Source: Clytia hemisphaerica
Taxonomy: Eukaryota > Cnidaria > Hydrozoa > Leptothecata > Clytiidae
Reading direction: 5' to 3'
DNA length: 64,000 nucleotides
Assembly (NCBI GenBank): GCA_902728285.1
Contig: CACVBU010001044.1
Span: forward strand, 1,133,012 to 1,197,011
Shown here: in pieces, positions 35,901-42,454 of the stretch
Layout: every line of letters begins with the position of its first letter
How positions within the stretch are numbered: position 1 is the stretch's first letter
The notes under the pieces: model-generated
The model's database searches: none
Told to the model about the DNA's origin: nothing
Seen by the model: only the letters and a program-made list of their open reading frames with translations
Program-made: the position numbers and the translations under genes

Positions 35901-38900
35901 TGGACACTATATCCGTCAGTCCCTATGTACAGACATTTTCTGGTGGAAGAGCCCAATTTAATTTACTGTTATTAGGGGAGTCAGCCAAATTTTCAAACTT
36001 AATCAGAATAAACAAAAGTAGGCTCATATGATAGCCCTAAGCATAAGAAAACAAATTTGGGGTTACTTGAGAAATGATAAAGTACTTCAAAAATGGATTG
36101 TGAAGGGCTCACTGTTTTGGTCAAAACGCGGTCAACCTCTTCCAAGCCAAATCGAAAGTGCCACAAGCACCAAAATACTCAAAAATGGGGCGCGGAAGCA
36201 GACTACAAAGATGACGTCCCACACCATAGAATGCAACCCCCTGGCTCTTAGGGGGGGCTAGAACCTAAAGTTCTGGCTGGGGGCTCTTTTTCCCTAAGAT
36301 CAGGGGGGGGGGCTACTTACTCAGGGGGGGGGGCTATTTGTTTAGGTCTGTTGACTGGGGGCTAACCTAACAACTTTGTCCAAGAACTAAGAAATTTTTC
36401 TTTGTACATTTTGGTATTTTGTTTGTGTAATAATGAAGTCGTACTATTGACGTTTGTTGATTAGAATTTCAAAAGAAGACATTATACATTTGGTGTCTCT
36501 TTCACTTGTGTGGACATGCAAAATAAAGACCTTGCATTGTTTGAAATTTTTTCCATTCTAACATTTTTGTTTTTTTTGTATAGTGGTAGGGGGCTGTCTA
36601 TTTCGCATTTTGGTGGGGGCTAAATCTCAGGGGGGGCTGAACTTTCAGGGGGGGCTTCAACCCCTCTGTACTCTATGCACACACGTGGTCTGCTGGCGAG
36701 AGGTTAAAAACTTCTCAACCATCATGTTTTAAAATAGCAATTGCTATTGAAGCAATTCATTTGAAGAAAAACAAATGTTACCACCAGGGCTTTAAAGGGG
36801 ACGTCTGCTTTGGTAGATCATTTCAGTCATAATTCTATGCCAGATAGCTAAATTAGTAAAAAAAAGTTTGCAGAAAAAACGAACTCAAAATCTTTAGTTT
36901 TGACTGACATATTCAGATTTTAGTGTTTTACAATTTCCTCTCTTTTACCTGATTTTTGACGTAACCTTTGTTCGTAATTTATAAGAACAGAAATCTTGTC
37001 TGTAGTCTAAAGTACTGTATTTAAACAACTTTTGATAAGAACATTTTAATTCAAACTCCTAACTTCGATGATTTTTCCAGTCCACAACTATATAAATATT
37101 TCAGTTTTCTATGAAGATGTTGTAGTAAGCTTTCATTGACAAAATGTTGGGAAAAAGATGTTTTAACGACTTTAAATGCTCTTGCACATCTCTGACTTAC
37201 TTAAAATTTTCTTATAAAAATGCCAGCTGCACAGAAAGAGGAGTTAATCTTGTTTACTTGAAAGAACATAGAAAACATATAACATAAGCTACGTCATAAA
37301 TTTTGAAAAAGAGGGATTTTTTAAATGGTCATAGAAAGTGATTGAAAAAAAATCTCTTGAAGTGAGATAGCTCATTTTAATCTCCCTGGAATAATTTTTC
37401 CAAAAATTCTAAAAAAACAATACCTAAAATCAGACCAGACGTCCCCTTTAAGGATTCTTTTGATGCCTGCTGATAATGTGAAAAGTTAAAGAAAGGTATA
37501 AAAAATCTTAAAAATCTTCTTTACTTTGATTTTTCTCTGTCACCTTCCAACTAAACCCTGCATCAGCAGACTTCAAAAGAAAGCTTCAAACTTTCGCGTT
37601 CAGTAAAAAAGAAATGGGAACGAACAGATCATTGCTTCAATAGCGACGGCCGTTTTTTTACATCTCGATCAAAAAATCTTTTTAGTGCCGTGACATTTTC
37701 TTTCTCAAGATGGCGATGCGTGATGGGGAAATGAATGAAGCTTTCGATGATAGAAATAAGATATCAAAGTGATTTTTTTTAATTCTCATCTGATAAATTC
37801 TCTACTATTTGGAAAAAAGTTTGGGTGCAAAACTCAAAGTATTGGGTAAGTTATGGGTCAATAAATTCACTCGAAGACTTTTTTCTTTTTTTTGTGCCGA
37901 AAATACGCGCAAATTTGACCTCCCTCTGTTATCTTAAATTGCAATTGATCCTCGGGGGAGAGTGACATTATCACCCCGCAGCATATTACACACTCATAAT
38001 GAGGGCGGCCGCTCATATAGTCAGGTAGAATTAGGTCATAAACTGCCAAAACCGGGACAAAAATGGTGTAGAGATGAAATTTTGCACAGAAGTCCAGGAA
38101 CATGTCAGGAATCACCAAAAAAAAAGCCCCACCCCCAAGAAGATGCGAACATCCTCAAATCCATAATGGCGGACATGGTACTTTTTTCTACAATTAATCA
38201 ACTGATTCTTAAGTAACTAGACAGGGAGATTCCTCTCGACGAGTAGATAATGGGGTCACTTTTGAAATAAGCGTTTTAAACGATTTTAAAATAGTTATAT
38301 CTTGCCAACGGCTGATCTAAACATATTAAACCATATACTTTTCTGAAAGCCCATGATCCAGGGCTACATGATGAGTTTGTCGATGTTCCAATTTATCGCT
38401 CTCAGTAAAAATGCTGATGTCATCAAAATTGTCATTTTTTGGACTTTAGAGGTCATATCTCGGGATCACGTGGACCAAATTTCAAAAGTGACCCCATTTT
38501 CTTTATCTACTCATCGAGAGGAATCTCCCTGTCTAGTTATTTTTGACAATTGAAAACCATTAAAAATCAGTTATATTAATTGTAGAAAAAAGTAGCATGT
38601 CCGCCATTATGGATTTGAGGGCGTTCCCATCTTCCTGGGGGTGGGGCTTTTTTTTGGTGATTCCTGACTTGTTCTTGGACCTTTGTGCAAAATTTCATCT
38701 CTACACCATTTTTATCTGGGTAGTTATGCAATTCTACCTGACTGATAATTTTCCAATCAGCATTGGCCATATTGAAGGAGAACTTTAAAAAAAAAATTAA
38801 AAGTTCATTTATGTTCATGCTCTCTGTTGCAGAGTTGTTAAATGCTGAGTTTATGAACACAAAAGTCAGTGTAGACCTAACTCTCCATACAAAAATTACA

Positions 38901-41900
38901 GGAAACGCATATTTGGACTTTGTACCCTATGCTGCAGTCAAGCACTTGAGCCAAAATCCTGCAAACGCGGGACAAAAATCAGTTTTTTGAAGTTTGTAAA
39001 AAAACGCCACATAGAAGATCTTTCAAATTCAGTATGTGAATAGAGCAGTAAAAAATACAATTTTTCTATTTTTCCTTTTTTTTTGCAAAAGTTCTAGGAA
39101 TGTAAATAAAGGGATAATGATAATTGAATACTATCCATTGATGATCCGCGGCACTATCGTAAAGCTAGAATCGCTTCGCGTACTCTTCGCTTGAGAAAAT
39201 GATTGACAGATTAAATTTTTTCATCCCCGCGGTGCGCACAGCGCGGGAGGTCAGGCGCTCTGCGAGAGTTCTTGGCTCAATCCTCGGATCGCGCTAAAAA
39301 TGGTATACTGAGTTGTGATAGATCATTTCGATGGAAGTTGTTGGAATGTTTACAAGGCTCTTCACAGAATATTGTTTGTTTTATTGTCAATGAGGACAGT
39401 GCCGTTATAAATTTTGTTAGATCTGACAAATTGATGTTTGTAAGTGCACTTTATAGTTTTGATTCCCATTGAAGAATCATATTCTGGTTTTCATGTTATT
39501 AGATGCTGGTTTAGAGCTTTAGGTCTACACTGAAAGTATCAGTGTGTGCTCAGCTGGTTAGGTTAGGCAGTTAGTCACACTAGCGTCCCGCCAAAATGCG
39601 TATCAAAGATTAATGCTGCGAAAGCGCTTTACGTTTACCTGGCTGCGCAAGCACTATATCGTTTACCTGACTCTTCAAGCAAAAGATGTGCTGCAAAACT
39701 TCTAAAAGGATTCAAGGAAAAATAACCAGCCGGCGCGGCGCTTTTAAATGAAATTAATGTTCTCAAAAACTATCAGAAATTGCCTAAAATTTGAGCCGTA
39801 GATGAAATAATTTGAGCTAAGCTAACCTTTAGAACTAATTTGAAGATCAACTTCCCAAGAAAAAGATCAGCGCACAACGGAGGAGACGAAGCCCACCTAG
39901 ATCCGCGCACTGCCATGCCGGATAGGCTATTTCCCGGAAATTTTGCCGGACCTCAAACACTGACCCATTTACATGTGCGGAATTGTTTTTACTTTAGCGT
40001 ACCGTGAGTGGTCCTAAATCCGACAGCCCTGCCTAAATCCGACCCCCCAAATAACTGTTGTGAAAAAAAATTCTATGTGTACAAACATTCCCTCTCCAAG
40101 TTGAACAATAAACTATTGAAAGAACTCTCGAAACAAAACTTCTAACAAGACGCAAGATGACTATAATGTCAAGATGTCAATTAATGTGATCAAAAAAGTG
40201 TGAGTTGTAAAAATAATTACCTCTTTTATATTTTTCTGAATCCTTTGTTCGTGTTTAAAACGTTTAACAATTTTGTAAAAGAAAATTATTTTTTGTATAA
40301 GAAGCAATTATTGTTTTGGTTCAATTGGTTCAGTGTATCAAATCTCTCAGTTTAGTTGACACTTTGGTATCTTCATTGCGTCACAGCGAAGTTGTTCGTT
40401 TTTTTTAGTTTGTATCTTTGAAAGACCCCATCGGAATTAGGCAGGGCTGTCGGATTTAGGACCACTCACGGTATAAACTAGGCCTTAAAAATTGAAGCGC
40501 TGTCTTGGGAATTAAATGACAAATTTTGGTTGGTTGATTTTGACTGCTGCACGTTTTATTGGGCTCTTCCAGAAAAAATTTGATATAGGGGGTGGATGAC
40601 GGGAATTTTCAGATAAAAAAAGCACTCGGAAATCCAGTCAATTTTTCAAAGTGCTTTGGAAATTCTGCTCTATTTTTTATTTCAACCCTTGGAAATTCCA
40701 CATAAATTGTCAAAGTTTTGAAAAAGGTATCGGAAATTCCAGATTTTTCCACCGAAAAATTGATTTTGTATCGGAAATCCAGGAGTTTCAATTGCTTTTG
40801 TATTGGAAATCCAGGAATCTCAAAAAAACATTTTGCCTCGGCATTCATATCCGCTGTCGTCCACCCCCCTATAACGGACTTGAACTGGAAGAGCCCATTT
40901 TGTTTCAAACTTTCAAGTTTTAATTAATAATTGAACTCGATTCCACCAATAGACCTTTTTTTAAAGAGGCAGCCATGTTGAATAATTATGTACTCCAGCA
41001 TAAAAACAATGATACAGCCATGCATAATTCGAAAGCATCCACCGAAGGAGGACTTCAAAATATCTGTTCTGAAGGCACGTTCCAGCTGGATATGGCGGTC
41101 TGTTCTTACCGAACTAAAGAAAAAAGTCTGCTGGAAAAAAGTGGTCTGTTCTACTGAAGTTTGGGACCAGCTGGAAAAATATGGTCTGTTCTACTGAAGA
41201 TTGGGACCAGCTGGGAAAATATGATCTGTTCTACTGAAGATTGGGACCCGCTGGAAAAATATGATCTGTTCTTATGAAAAAATAGTCTGATATCTTATAT
41301 TTATAAATAACGTGTCTAAGAATTTCCTTTCTGTTCTGAGGGAATTTAAAAAAAGTCCTGAATGTGGTTGCCTGGAGTGGCAGCTGAAAATTCTCCATCT
41401 GTTCTACAAAACATCTGGAAATTGTGGATCTGTTCGAACTGTTAGCTGGAAATTAAGTTTCTGTTCTTAAAAGTCCTTCAATGTCAAGCTGGAATTTAGC
41501 GATCTGTTCTTATAAGATTTTGTCAGCTCTGGTAGATAAGAACAGTTAACTCGCGTAAAATCAATCGCCTGGTAATTTCGTATCTGTTCTGAAAGTTTTT
41601 TTACCTCCTAGCTGGAAAAATATAACTGTTCTGAAGTAAAAATTTCTCGCCTGGAAAACGAGGAACTGTTCTTAATTTCGTGGAAATCCTTCCAGCTGGC
41701 AAATCAGAACAGATATTTGCAAATTTTAGGTCGGTGGCTGCTTCTGATAATTTTTAAAATATGCATGATACAGTAATTATGCATGGCTGTATCATTGTTT
41801 TTATGCTGGAGTACATAATTATTCAACATGGCTGCCTATTTAAAAAAAGGTCTATACTAATGCTGTTTTTTCTGAAAGCTAGATTTCCTAGTGTGACTAA

Positions 41901-42079
41901 CTGTTAGAGGTGATGCAGCCTTTTTATTGTGAAATAAAAGTAAGAAAGCAGTAATATAAAAAACAGCTTACCGGCGTTGAAAGACAATTTCCATTTAATT
42001 GCTTGATTTTCTTGGTCATATCTTTCTTTTCCTTCTCAGAAAAGGAACTGAGCATGATGTTTTTCTTGACAGTAGCCAT
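8499..42079 (-). CDS. SLF1: SLF1-like SMC5/6 localization factor (whole gene, ~20 exons)
   Basis: Family role (established): SLF1 bridges RAD18 at stalled or cross-linked forks to SLF2 and the SMC5/6 complex in the nucleus. Seen here: exons 1-5 read as paired BRCT modules (RGEKFLCGCAAGKPLVIEDY; WNVLLHV; RLLIAGGAKI; THVFCSREELGDLI). A TPKK/TPKR-rich, disordered middle follows with SIM-like motifs, then helical exons, then ankyrin repeats (GETLLHVACN; AGWTPLHEAC; DGTTALHDAV; DGKTPLDIC) and a C-terminal helical tail. BRCT first and ankyrins last is the SLF1 (ANKRD32) order; BARD1 and TONSL are arranged differently. About 1,450 aa by my exon sum, longer than vertebrate SLF1 because of the middle. 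Exon phases agree at every junction but two: after 28143, and the damaged exon at 22272-22472. SDHB is divergent at the 5' end. Confidence 0.82.
9892..10133. mobile_element. Small MITE-like element in SLF1 intron
   Basis: Imperfect ~38-bp terminal inverted repeats: GTCCGGTCTCC... at the left and ...GGAGACTGGCC at the right, both extending to a GCACTTTTT/AAAAAGTGC block. The interior holds a short palindrome (AAAGTTGAACACACTTCAACTTT). No clear TSD. Confidence 0.5.
10342..10461 (-). CDS. SLF1: SLF1 exon, ankyrin repeat
   Basis: Encodes DIDLTLTR... DGTTALHDAVENNFLNIAEFLLQKG. Acceptor TTTTCTAG, donor G|GTAGGT. Phases (2 nt in, 1 nt out) join both neighbours. Confidence 0.88.
10673..10843 (-). 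CDS. SLF1: SLF1 exon, first ankyrin repeats
   Basis: Encodes GETLLHVACNKRKI...NAGWTPLHEACCFGNHEVVQEL, classic ankyrin consensus. Acceptor TTCTCTCAG, donor G|GTTAGT. Confidence 0.9.
11110..11186 (-). CDS. SLF1: SLF1 exon, linker before ankyrins
   Basis: A 77-nt exon reading IAQQSPSNSVSPLVSPKRLN up to KGE, in phase with the ankyrin exon. Acceptor CGTTTAG, donor G|GTACTG. Confidence 0.75.
12146..12234 (-). CDS. SLF1: SLF1 probable small exon
   Basis: The two flanking exons have incompatible phases, so an exon of length 2 mod 3 is needed. This 89-nt open segment between TTTTAG and AG|GTTTGT fits exactly and ends VKDLQT plus two nt. It is supported by phase only. Confidence 0.5.
12512..12829 (-). 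CDS. SLF1: SLF1 exon, helical region
   Basis: 106 codons, phase 0 to 0, starting ALQLRHMFIGLMRVIAECC. Acceptor ATTTTTAG, donor T|GTGAGT. Helix-rich and without a named motif. Confidence 0.8.
13204..13378 (-). CDS. SLF1: SLF1 exon, helical region
   Basis: Reads SSQVDIKDTNHHLLKKL...TLWGQRHELAL...YQIEDNSTE. Acceptor GTTTTTCAG, donor GAG|GTAAGG. Phase matches both neighbours. Confidence 0.85.
13379..14961. other. SLF1 intron, low-complexity AT-rich
   Basis: Nothing recognisable except a perfect-looking short palindromic area around 14640-14880 (GTATC/GATAC-flanked, with CCGTCGTCGAGCAAAG near a mirrored GCTCACC...CGACGG). The right 200 bp immediately precede the nested plus-strand gene and may hold its promoter. 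Confidence 0.35.
14962..15238 (+). CDS. Nested membrane protein, exon 1
   Basis: Starts MDERKKINIESCRS, then a hydrophobic MVWSLVLLVVIGLGLTF segment and a second one after YYPIHAA. Donor TTAG|GTAAAC. Without splicing the frame stops six codons later. Confidence 0.6.
14962..17591 (+). CDS. Nested gene: putative four-helix membrane protein (3 exons)
   Basis: Exons 14962-15238, 17034-17200 and 17421-17591 splice in phase (TTAG|GTAAAC; TTTTAG|GTGG; AAG|GTTTTT; TTCCAG|TTAATG) to a 204-residue protein. Exon 1 has two hydrophobic segments (about residues 31-50 and 54-68), exon 2 two more, and exon 3 a soluble acidic tail ending CKHQS. The start is the first ATG after stops. I do not recognise the family. 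It lies antisense within an SLF1 intron. Donor 2 (GTTTTT) is weak, and the intervening intron holds the 15809-16903 repeat. Confidence 0.6.
15809..16903. mobile_element. ~1.1-kb element with GGACCTACCTG ends
   Basis: Sister of 2594-3617. Left end GGACCTACCTGACGATGAAAG, right end GGACCTCC...GGAAGGTCC. Two tandem ~450-bp units start near 15955 and 16408, with GGCATATTTCCGGCATTTTC palindromes, and a GACGGACGGACGAACG microsatellite lies inside the right end (16831-16870). The several open frames here are fragments of this repeat. No transposase and no clear TSD. Confidence 0.65.
17034..17200 (+). CDS. Nested membrane protein, exon 2
   Basis: Reads GGIIRGLLMCALLYLLKEW, then HVLVVITTWHFTSLFVLLTK, giving two hydrophobic helices. 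It ends ERELARTK before GTTTTTTA. Confidence 0.6.
17421..17591 (+). CDS. Nested membrane protein, exon 3
   Basis: After TTCCAG reads LMPQQAFTMEDDADSIPTIS...DERGELCKHQS and stops with TGA. A hydrophilic, acidic tail. Confidence 0.55.
   Translation, partial: LMPQQAFTMEDDADSIPTISGEHAWREPQEIHFCDGGGNGFGLSQDERGELCKHQS
17703..17996. mobile_element. 294-bp MITE with 5-bp TSD TGTAA
   Basis: TIR TACACCCCTTCTCACAG at the left, mirrored as CTGTGAGAAGGGGGTGTA at the right. Both sides are flanked by TGTAA (17698-17702 and 17997-18001). No coding capacity. It inserted just downstream of the nested membrane-protein gene. Confidence 0.8.
18629..18715 (-). CDS. SLF1: SLF1 exon, helical region
   Basis: Reads SRLLSSCMKQAEYITNLLQN...VIKE. 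Acceptor TTTGACAG, donor AT|GTGAGT. Split codons match both neighbouring exons. Confidence 0.82.
19135..19170 (-). CDS. SLF1: SLF1 36-nt micro-exon
   Basis: Encodes DARLILEDEEP between TTTTTGTAG and GTGAGT. Its phases (1 nt in, 2 nt out) join exons 19538-19716 and 18629-18715 exactly, which supports a feature this small. Confidence 0.72.
19538..19716 (-). CDS. SLF1: SLF1 exon
   Basis: 59 codons plus two nt: DQTESFKRMELFCTLQCVPM...KETTAMHDTLLEAA. Acceptor CCAG, donor AG|GTGAGC. Phase 0 in. Confidence 0.85.
20157..20318 (-). CDS. SLF1: SLF1 exon
   Basis: 54 codons, phase 0 both ends: DKKRAVFLLKWDNEIESS...FMNLLK. Acceptor TTTTTCAG, donor AAG|GTAGGT. Conserved between the two copies. Confidence 0.85.
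20462..20803. mobile_element. 342-bp insertion specific to copy 2
   Basis: Copy 1 reads GCAAACCTGGTTCAGAG straight through; copy 2 is split after GCAAACCT by 342 bp. The ends are weakly inverted (GCAATCCTC / GGGAGATTGT). No clear TSD, so the mechanism is unknown. Confidence 0.6.
20941..20973 (-). CDS. SLF1: SLF1 33-nt micro-exon
   Basis: Reads KKMTSKKASGK, phase 0 both sides, between TTTTGTAG and GTATCT. A short basic, NLS-like segment. Confidence 0.7.
21062..21759. mobile_element. 698-bp full-length hairpin (fold-back) element, copy A
   Basis: Begins TAGTAGGGGGAAATTT and ends AAATTTCCCCCTACTA. The two ~340-bp halves are near-perfect inverted copies of each other, with the turn at about 21390-21440. 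The target-site duplication is TCA (21059-21061 and 21760-21762), and the empty site is preserved in copy 1 near 1387. It has the same mirrored open frame on both strands (MLYIFGKLRG...), which is a consequence of the palindrome and not a gene. A second copy is at 53097-53776. Confidence 0.9.
21801..22047 (-). repeat. tRNA-derived SINE (copy 2 ortholog of 1423-1682)
   Basis: Head GCGACCTTAGTGCAGTGG, B box GGTTCAACCCC, 12-bp TSD TCAAGTTAAATA on both sides (21789-21800, 22048-22059). The longer perfect TSD here shows the original insertion better than copy 1 does. Confidence 0.82.
22272..22472 (-). pseudogene. Damaged SLF1 exon in copy 2
   Basis: Corresponds to the intact copy 1 exon 1907-2198. 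Against it, this one has several deletions (about 7, 8 and 29 nt among others) and a short insertion near 22410 (TTACAG-like). All three frames hit stops near the exon start. The donor TTG|GTAAGC and the acceptor remnant TCTTCTAATAG survive, and the upstream intron has shrunk from ~3.6 kb to a few tens of bp. Probably skipped in the mature SLF1 mRNA. Confidence 0.7.
22515..23677 (-). CDS. SLF1: SLF1 large disordered exon with SIM-like motifs
   Basis: Starts after CTTTCTTCAG in phase with 26184-26290. About 387 codons, rich in Ser/Thr/Pro/Lys. SUMO-interaction-like cores: PLIIDLDTP (~23375-23400), PVISLSDTPE (~23280-23308), PISVFDDD (~23117-23140) and ITISLSDSDLD (~23016-23048). An internal repeat RKYPSDEY(I/V)VPK(K/R)R occurs twice, preceded by RTSSR. 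The 3' end is uncertain. A GTCCTT donor after 22515 would be in phase 0 with the 20941-20973 exon; read-through stops at 22473. Confidence 0.75.
24222..25466 (+). CDS. Single-exon secreted-looking protein, unknown family
   Basis: An intact 414-codon frame from ATG at 24222 to TGA. The first ~24 residues (MVLQSLYWLALLLSLTCLL) look like a signal peptide. The rest is globular, with scattered cysteines (including a GTGCVKYC cluster near the C-terminus) and possible N-glycosylation sites (NYT, NSS). I recognise no domain or catalytic motif. It lies antisense in an SLF1 intron, between the 26.2-kb and 23.7-kb exons, with no intron of its own. A retrogene or a lineage-specific gene is possible. Length, codon structure and the signal-like start argue against a chance ORF. 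Confidence 0.7.
   Translation: MVLQSLYWLALLLSLTCLLRNNDGSSMFKECLLKPQKITVVQVSAMWLYRKEFDELLNLHLKELVGQPECFTFQYYDFSRDDMVEWKNFDTGYPYHANYTSWDQYRYPNAKLLASQLANLLDKLYFEKISQMNSGGKESSQTLLIVLYDLFYFNVEETSPYGIWKRCQKLQEERNWNIIVLCHPSECPKGNWIPYHRLVVNPDLPFKRKSDDDTMLNVRGLILNPDFNRYDYRLIAPDPMNYFKRNCLQNVENIFVGMDQLDEIFFPEAANLLLKENEKRQKSNNSSLQIIFYEFRSFNGNFAFWRRRTLRINSNLRFMSDHEVEKFKTEERKGNKKFSNVFVSIMGDEDDIAALECPSHRSFPDFVYLNAVHNEAHCEPLGTGCVKYCDDKNVLKEVQSSMDLFDHLNDDLCL
25807..26088. mobile_element. 282-bp GTACTCTCGGG MITE
   Basis: TIR GTACTCTCGGGTACCTAATA at the left, mirrored as TATTAAGTACCCGAGAGTAC at the right, flanking poly-G/C tracts (GGCCCCCCCCC, GGGGGG) and two near-repeats of CTGGGTGGAAAATTTTCGAA. No TSD seen. 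Intronic. Confidence 0.7.
26184..26290 (-). CDS. SLF1: SLF1 exon
   Basis: Reads NINEVEKWRLEKLLSQVADE...SIEVLG. Acceptor TCTTTTAG, donor G|GTATTA. Both split codons match the neighbours (AG+G, G+AT). Confidence 0.85.
26739..27223 (-). CDS. SLF1: SLF1 exon, TPKK repeats, PIP-like and SIM motifs
   Basis: Starts PDNGPTVERF after TTCTAG, then basic TPKK/TPKR repeats, a PIP-box-like QRRITDMF (27073-27041), and a strong SIM-like VISLLSDDDD (~26777-26810). The donor AG|GTAACA fits the next exon. The 5' phase (0) does not fit the previous exon's donor (2 nt over), so a small exon or alternative donor is missing from the model. Confidence 0.78.
28143..28270 (-). CDS. SLF1: SLF1 exon
   Basis: Reads VLTDSIEQNNVETGDCDYVL...LTAKWDM. 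Starts after CTGTTCAG in phase 0 with the preceding BRCT exon. The donor is unsettled: TG|GTAAAA is possible but leaves a phase conflict with 26739-27223. A strong AGG|GTAAGA lies just past an in-frame TAA. Confidence 0.6.
28332..28515 (-). CDS. SLF1: SLF1 BRCT exon
   Basis: Reads LLIAGGAKIMRCKPPFPLSL, then LTHVFCSREELGDLI...EIWHPEYIAEYLVLH: BRCT beta1-alpha1 GGA and the THV strand followed by an aromatic helix. Acceptor CCTTTTAG, donor CAT|GTGAGT. Confidence 0.88.
29516..29756 (-). CDS. SLF1: SLF1 BRCT exon
   Basis: Completes the first BRCT (GKPLVIEDYVNKSVKAMKWL) and starts the second (HWNVLLHV...LNKLQAYR). Split codons match on both sides. Confidence 0.9.
29757..31746. other. SLF1 intron with dispersed repeats
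   Basis: Holds a GCCGGTACCCGGCGTCGCACGCC segment at 29790-29812 that looks like a TE end, AT-rich filler, and at 31430-31690 about four degenerate ~65-bp repeats around TTGG(C/T)GA-like and GAGAACTTATTTTGGC. No exon signals. Confidence 0.4.
31747..31825 (-). CDS. SLF1: SLF1 exon 2, BRCT 1
   Basis: Reads FYQSDCDVIVCRKLNRGEKF, then LCGCAAG. Phase 0 from exon 1, one nt out to the next exon (G+GA gives Gly). Matches the central part of the SLF1 N-terminal BRCT. Confidence 0.88.
31826..33233. other. Left part of 10-kb SLF1 intron 1
   Basis: AT-rich. Contains a fragment of the GGGCTCTTCCAG MITE (32456-32500, same end as 40559) and spaced copies of GCAGCCACAAA at 32706, 32899 and 33034 (ACAGCCACAAA), with another at 34007 beyond the LINE fragment. 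Confidence 0.45.
33234..33875 (+). mobile_element. 3' coding fragment of a non-LTR retrotransposon
   Basis: Reads NVDRFCYLGSIL...YGSEHWCLTE...FHARCVRTICRVN...QLRWLGHVTRMP, the post-RT C-terminal region common in LINE ORF2 proteins. An in-frame TAA at 33438-33440 interrupts it, and RT and endonuclease are absent, so it is a dead 5'-truncated copy. It lies antisense in SLF1 intron 1. The copy splits a block of GCAGCCACAAA repeats. Confidence 0.8.
34112..35736. mobile_element. 1.6-kb element: perfect 18-bp TIR, eight TGTCCGTTAGTCAC motifs
   Basis: CCATATCATGAATTCCAT (34112-34129) is perfectly inverted at 35719-35736. The motif TGTCCGTTAGTCAC occurs in the same orientation at 34479, 34646, 34813, 35329, 35352, 35537 and 35704, and inverted as GTGACTAACGGAC at 34993. 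Sequence between motifs is unrelated and AT-rich. No long ORF. Spacing is irregular (about 23 to 340 bp), so it is neither a CRISPR array nor a plain satellite. Confidence 0.75.
35754..36670. repeat. CCCCTGGACA and GGGGGGGCT repeat cluster
   Basis: Five near-copies of (C)CCCTGGACA lie at 35754-35906. Between 36235 and 36665, G-rich GGGGGGGGCT runs recur five or more times. No gene, and no clear boundaries. Confidence 0.5.
38019..38745. mobile_element. 727-bp fold-back repeat
   Basis: AGTCAGGTAGAATT opens and AATTCTACCTGACT closes the element; the arms (~180 bp outer plus ~60 bp inner, containing CTAGACAGGGAGATTCCTCT and its inverse) mirror each other around about 38385. Open frames here are palindrome artefacts. 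No TSD seen. Different in sequence from the TAGTAGGGGG family. Confidence 0.75.
38746..39999. other. SLF1 intron 1, no recognised features
   Basis: Mixed sequence, GC-richer around 39120-39330. No splice-bounded exon or repeat found. Confidence 0.35.
40000..40473. mobile_element. ~470-bp MITE, TA-flanked, 44-bp TIR
   Basis: TACCGTGAGTGGTCCTAAAT and beyond (~44 bp) is mirrored at the right as ...TTTAGGACCACTCACGGTA. TA dinucleotides on both outer sides suggest Tc1/mariner-type insertion. No ORF. Confidence 0.85.
40559..40898. mobile_element. GGGCTCTTCCAG MITE with CGGAAATCCAG repeats
   Basis: Ends GGGCTCTTCCAG and CTGGAAGAGCCC; ATT on both outer sides may be the TSD. The interior has about six copies of TCGGAAAT(T)CCAG. 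A fragment of the same end occurs at 32456. Confidence 0.7.
40952..41852. mobile_element. 901-bp MITE sharing TIR with 4002-4541
   Basis: TIR GACCTTTTTTTAAAGAGGCAG and about 75 bp on, mirrored at the right; TA on both sides (40950-40951, 41853-41854). The core is 41029-41746, itself bounded by inverted GAAAGCATCCACCG / CGGTGGCTGCTTC. That core also exists alone, inverted, at 43984-44710. Confidence 0.85.
41029..41746. repeat. Core module of CAGCTGG...TCTGTTCT repeats
   Basis: Bears many degenerate copies of (A/C)AGCTGGAAA...TCTGTTCT, at best a four-fold ~45-bp tandem at 41130-41275. Its own imperfect inverted ends suggest a nested element. Confidence 0.65.
41972..42079 (-). CDS. SLF1: SLF1 exon 1
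   Basis: The start ATG at 42079 gives MATVKKNIMLSSFSEKEKKD and 36 codons, up to a CCG|GTAAGC donor. The sequence matches the start of a BRCT fold as in SLF1 N-termini. An upstream in-frame extension has no better start. Confidence 0.82.
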
Positions 42080-42454
42080 TTTATGAGGCTCTATGGTAGT
42101 AATAACAGCATTAAATCGTGTTAAAAAAGAAAACTGAGGTTTCCAAAGCAAGTTTTTTTGAATTTTCGAAATAAGCACGAGCAGAAACCACTTTCGTTTT
42201 CAGATTTATCGCCAAAAACGACGCATGCGCAAGTTTTGGCGGTAGATATTAAAGCTTCTCAGACGCTAGATTTTCCCGCCTGTAAATCTTTTTGTTACAT
42301 CGGCGCCCCATCATATAAGTTATGTAAATTCTCGCGGCGTGCGATTTTTCATAACAGATAAACACAAACTTGACTTGGACTGCAGAACATAACCAGAAAG
42401 AAAGACAGAGAAGAGCTACAAGTAAAAAAAGAATTTAACCAGAAGCTGGTAACT
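42080..42454. promoter_or_regulatory. Divergent SLF1-SDHB promoter
   Basis: 375 bp separate the two start codons. ACGCATGCGCA at 42221-42231 fits the palindromic NRF1 site, known to drive respiratory genes. TTTTCCCGCC (42271-42280) and TTTTGGCGG (42234-42242) fit E2F sites of replication and repair genes. No TATA box is obvious. Inference: one shared bidirectional promoter. Confidence 0.65.

Noticed and set aside
37867..38860. Small ORFs on both strands
   Set aside because: Fall in the 38019-38745 fold-back arms.
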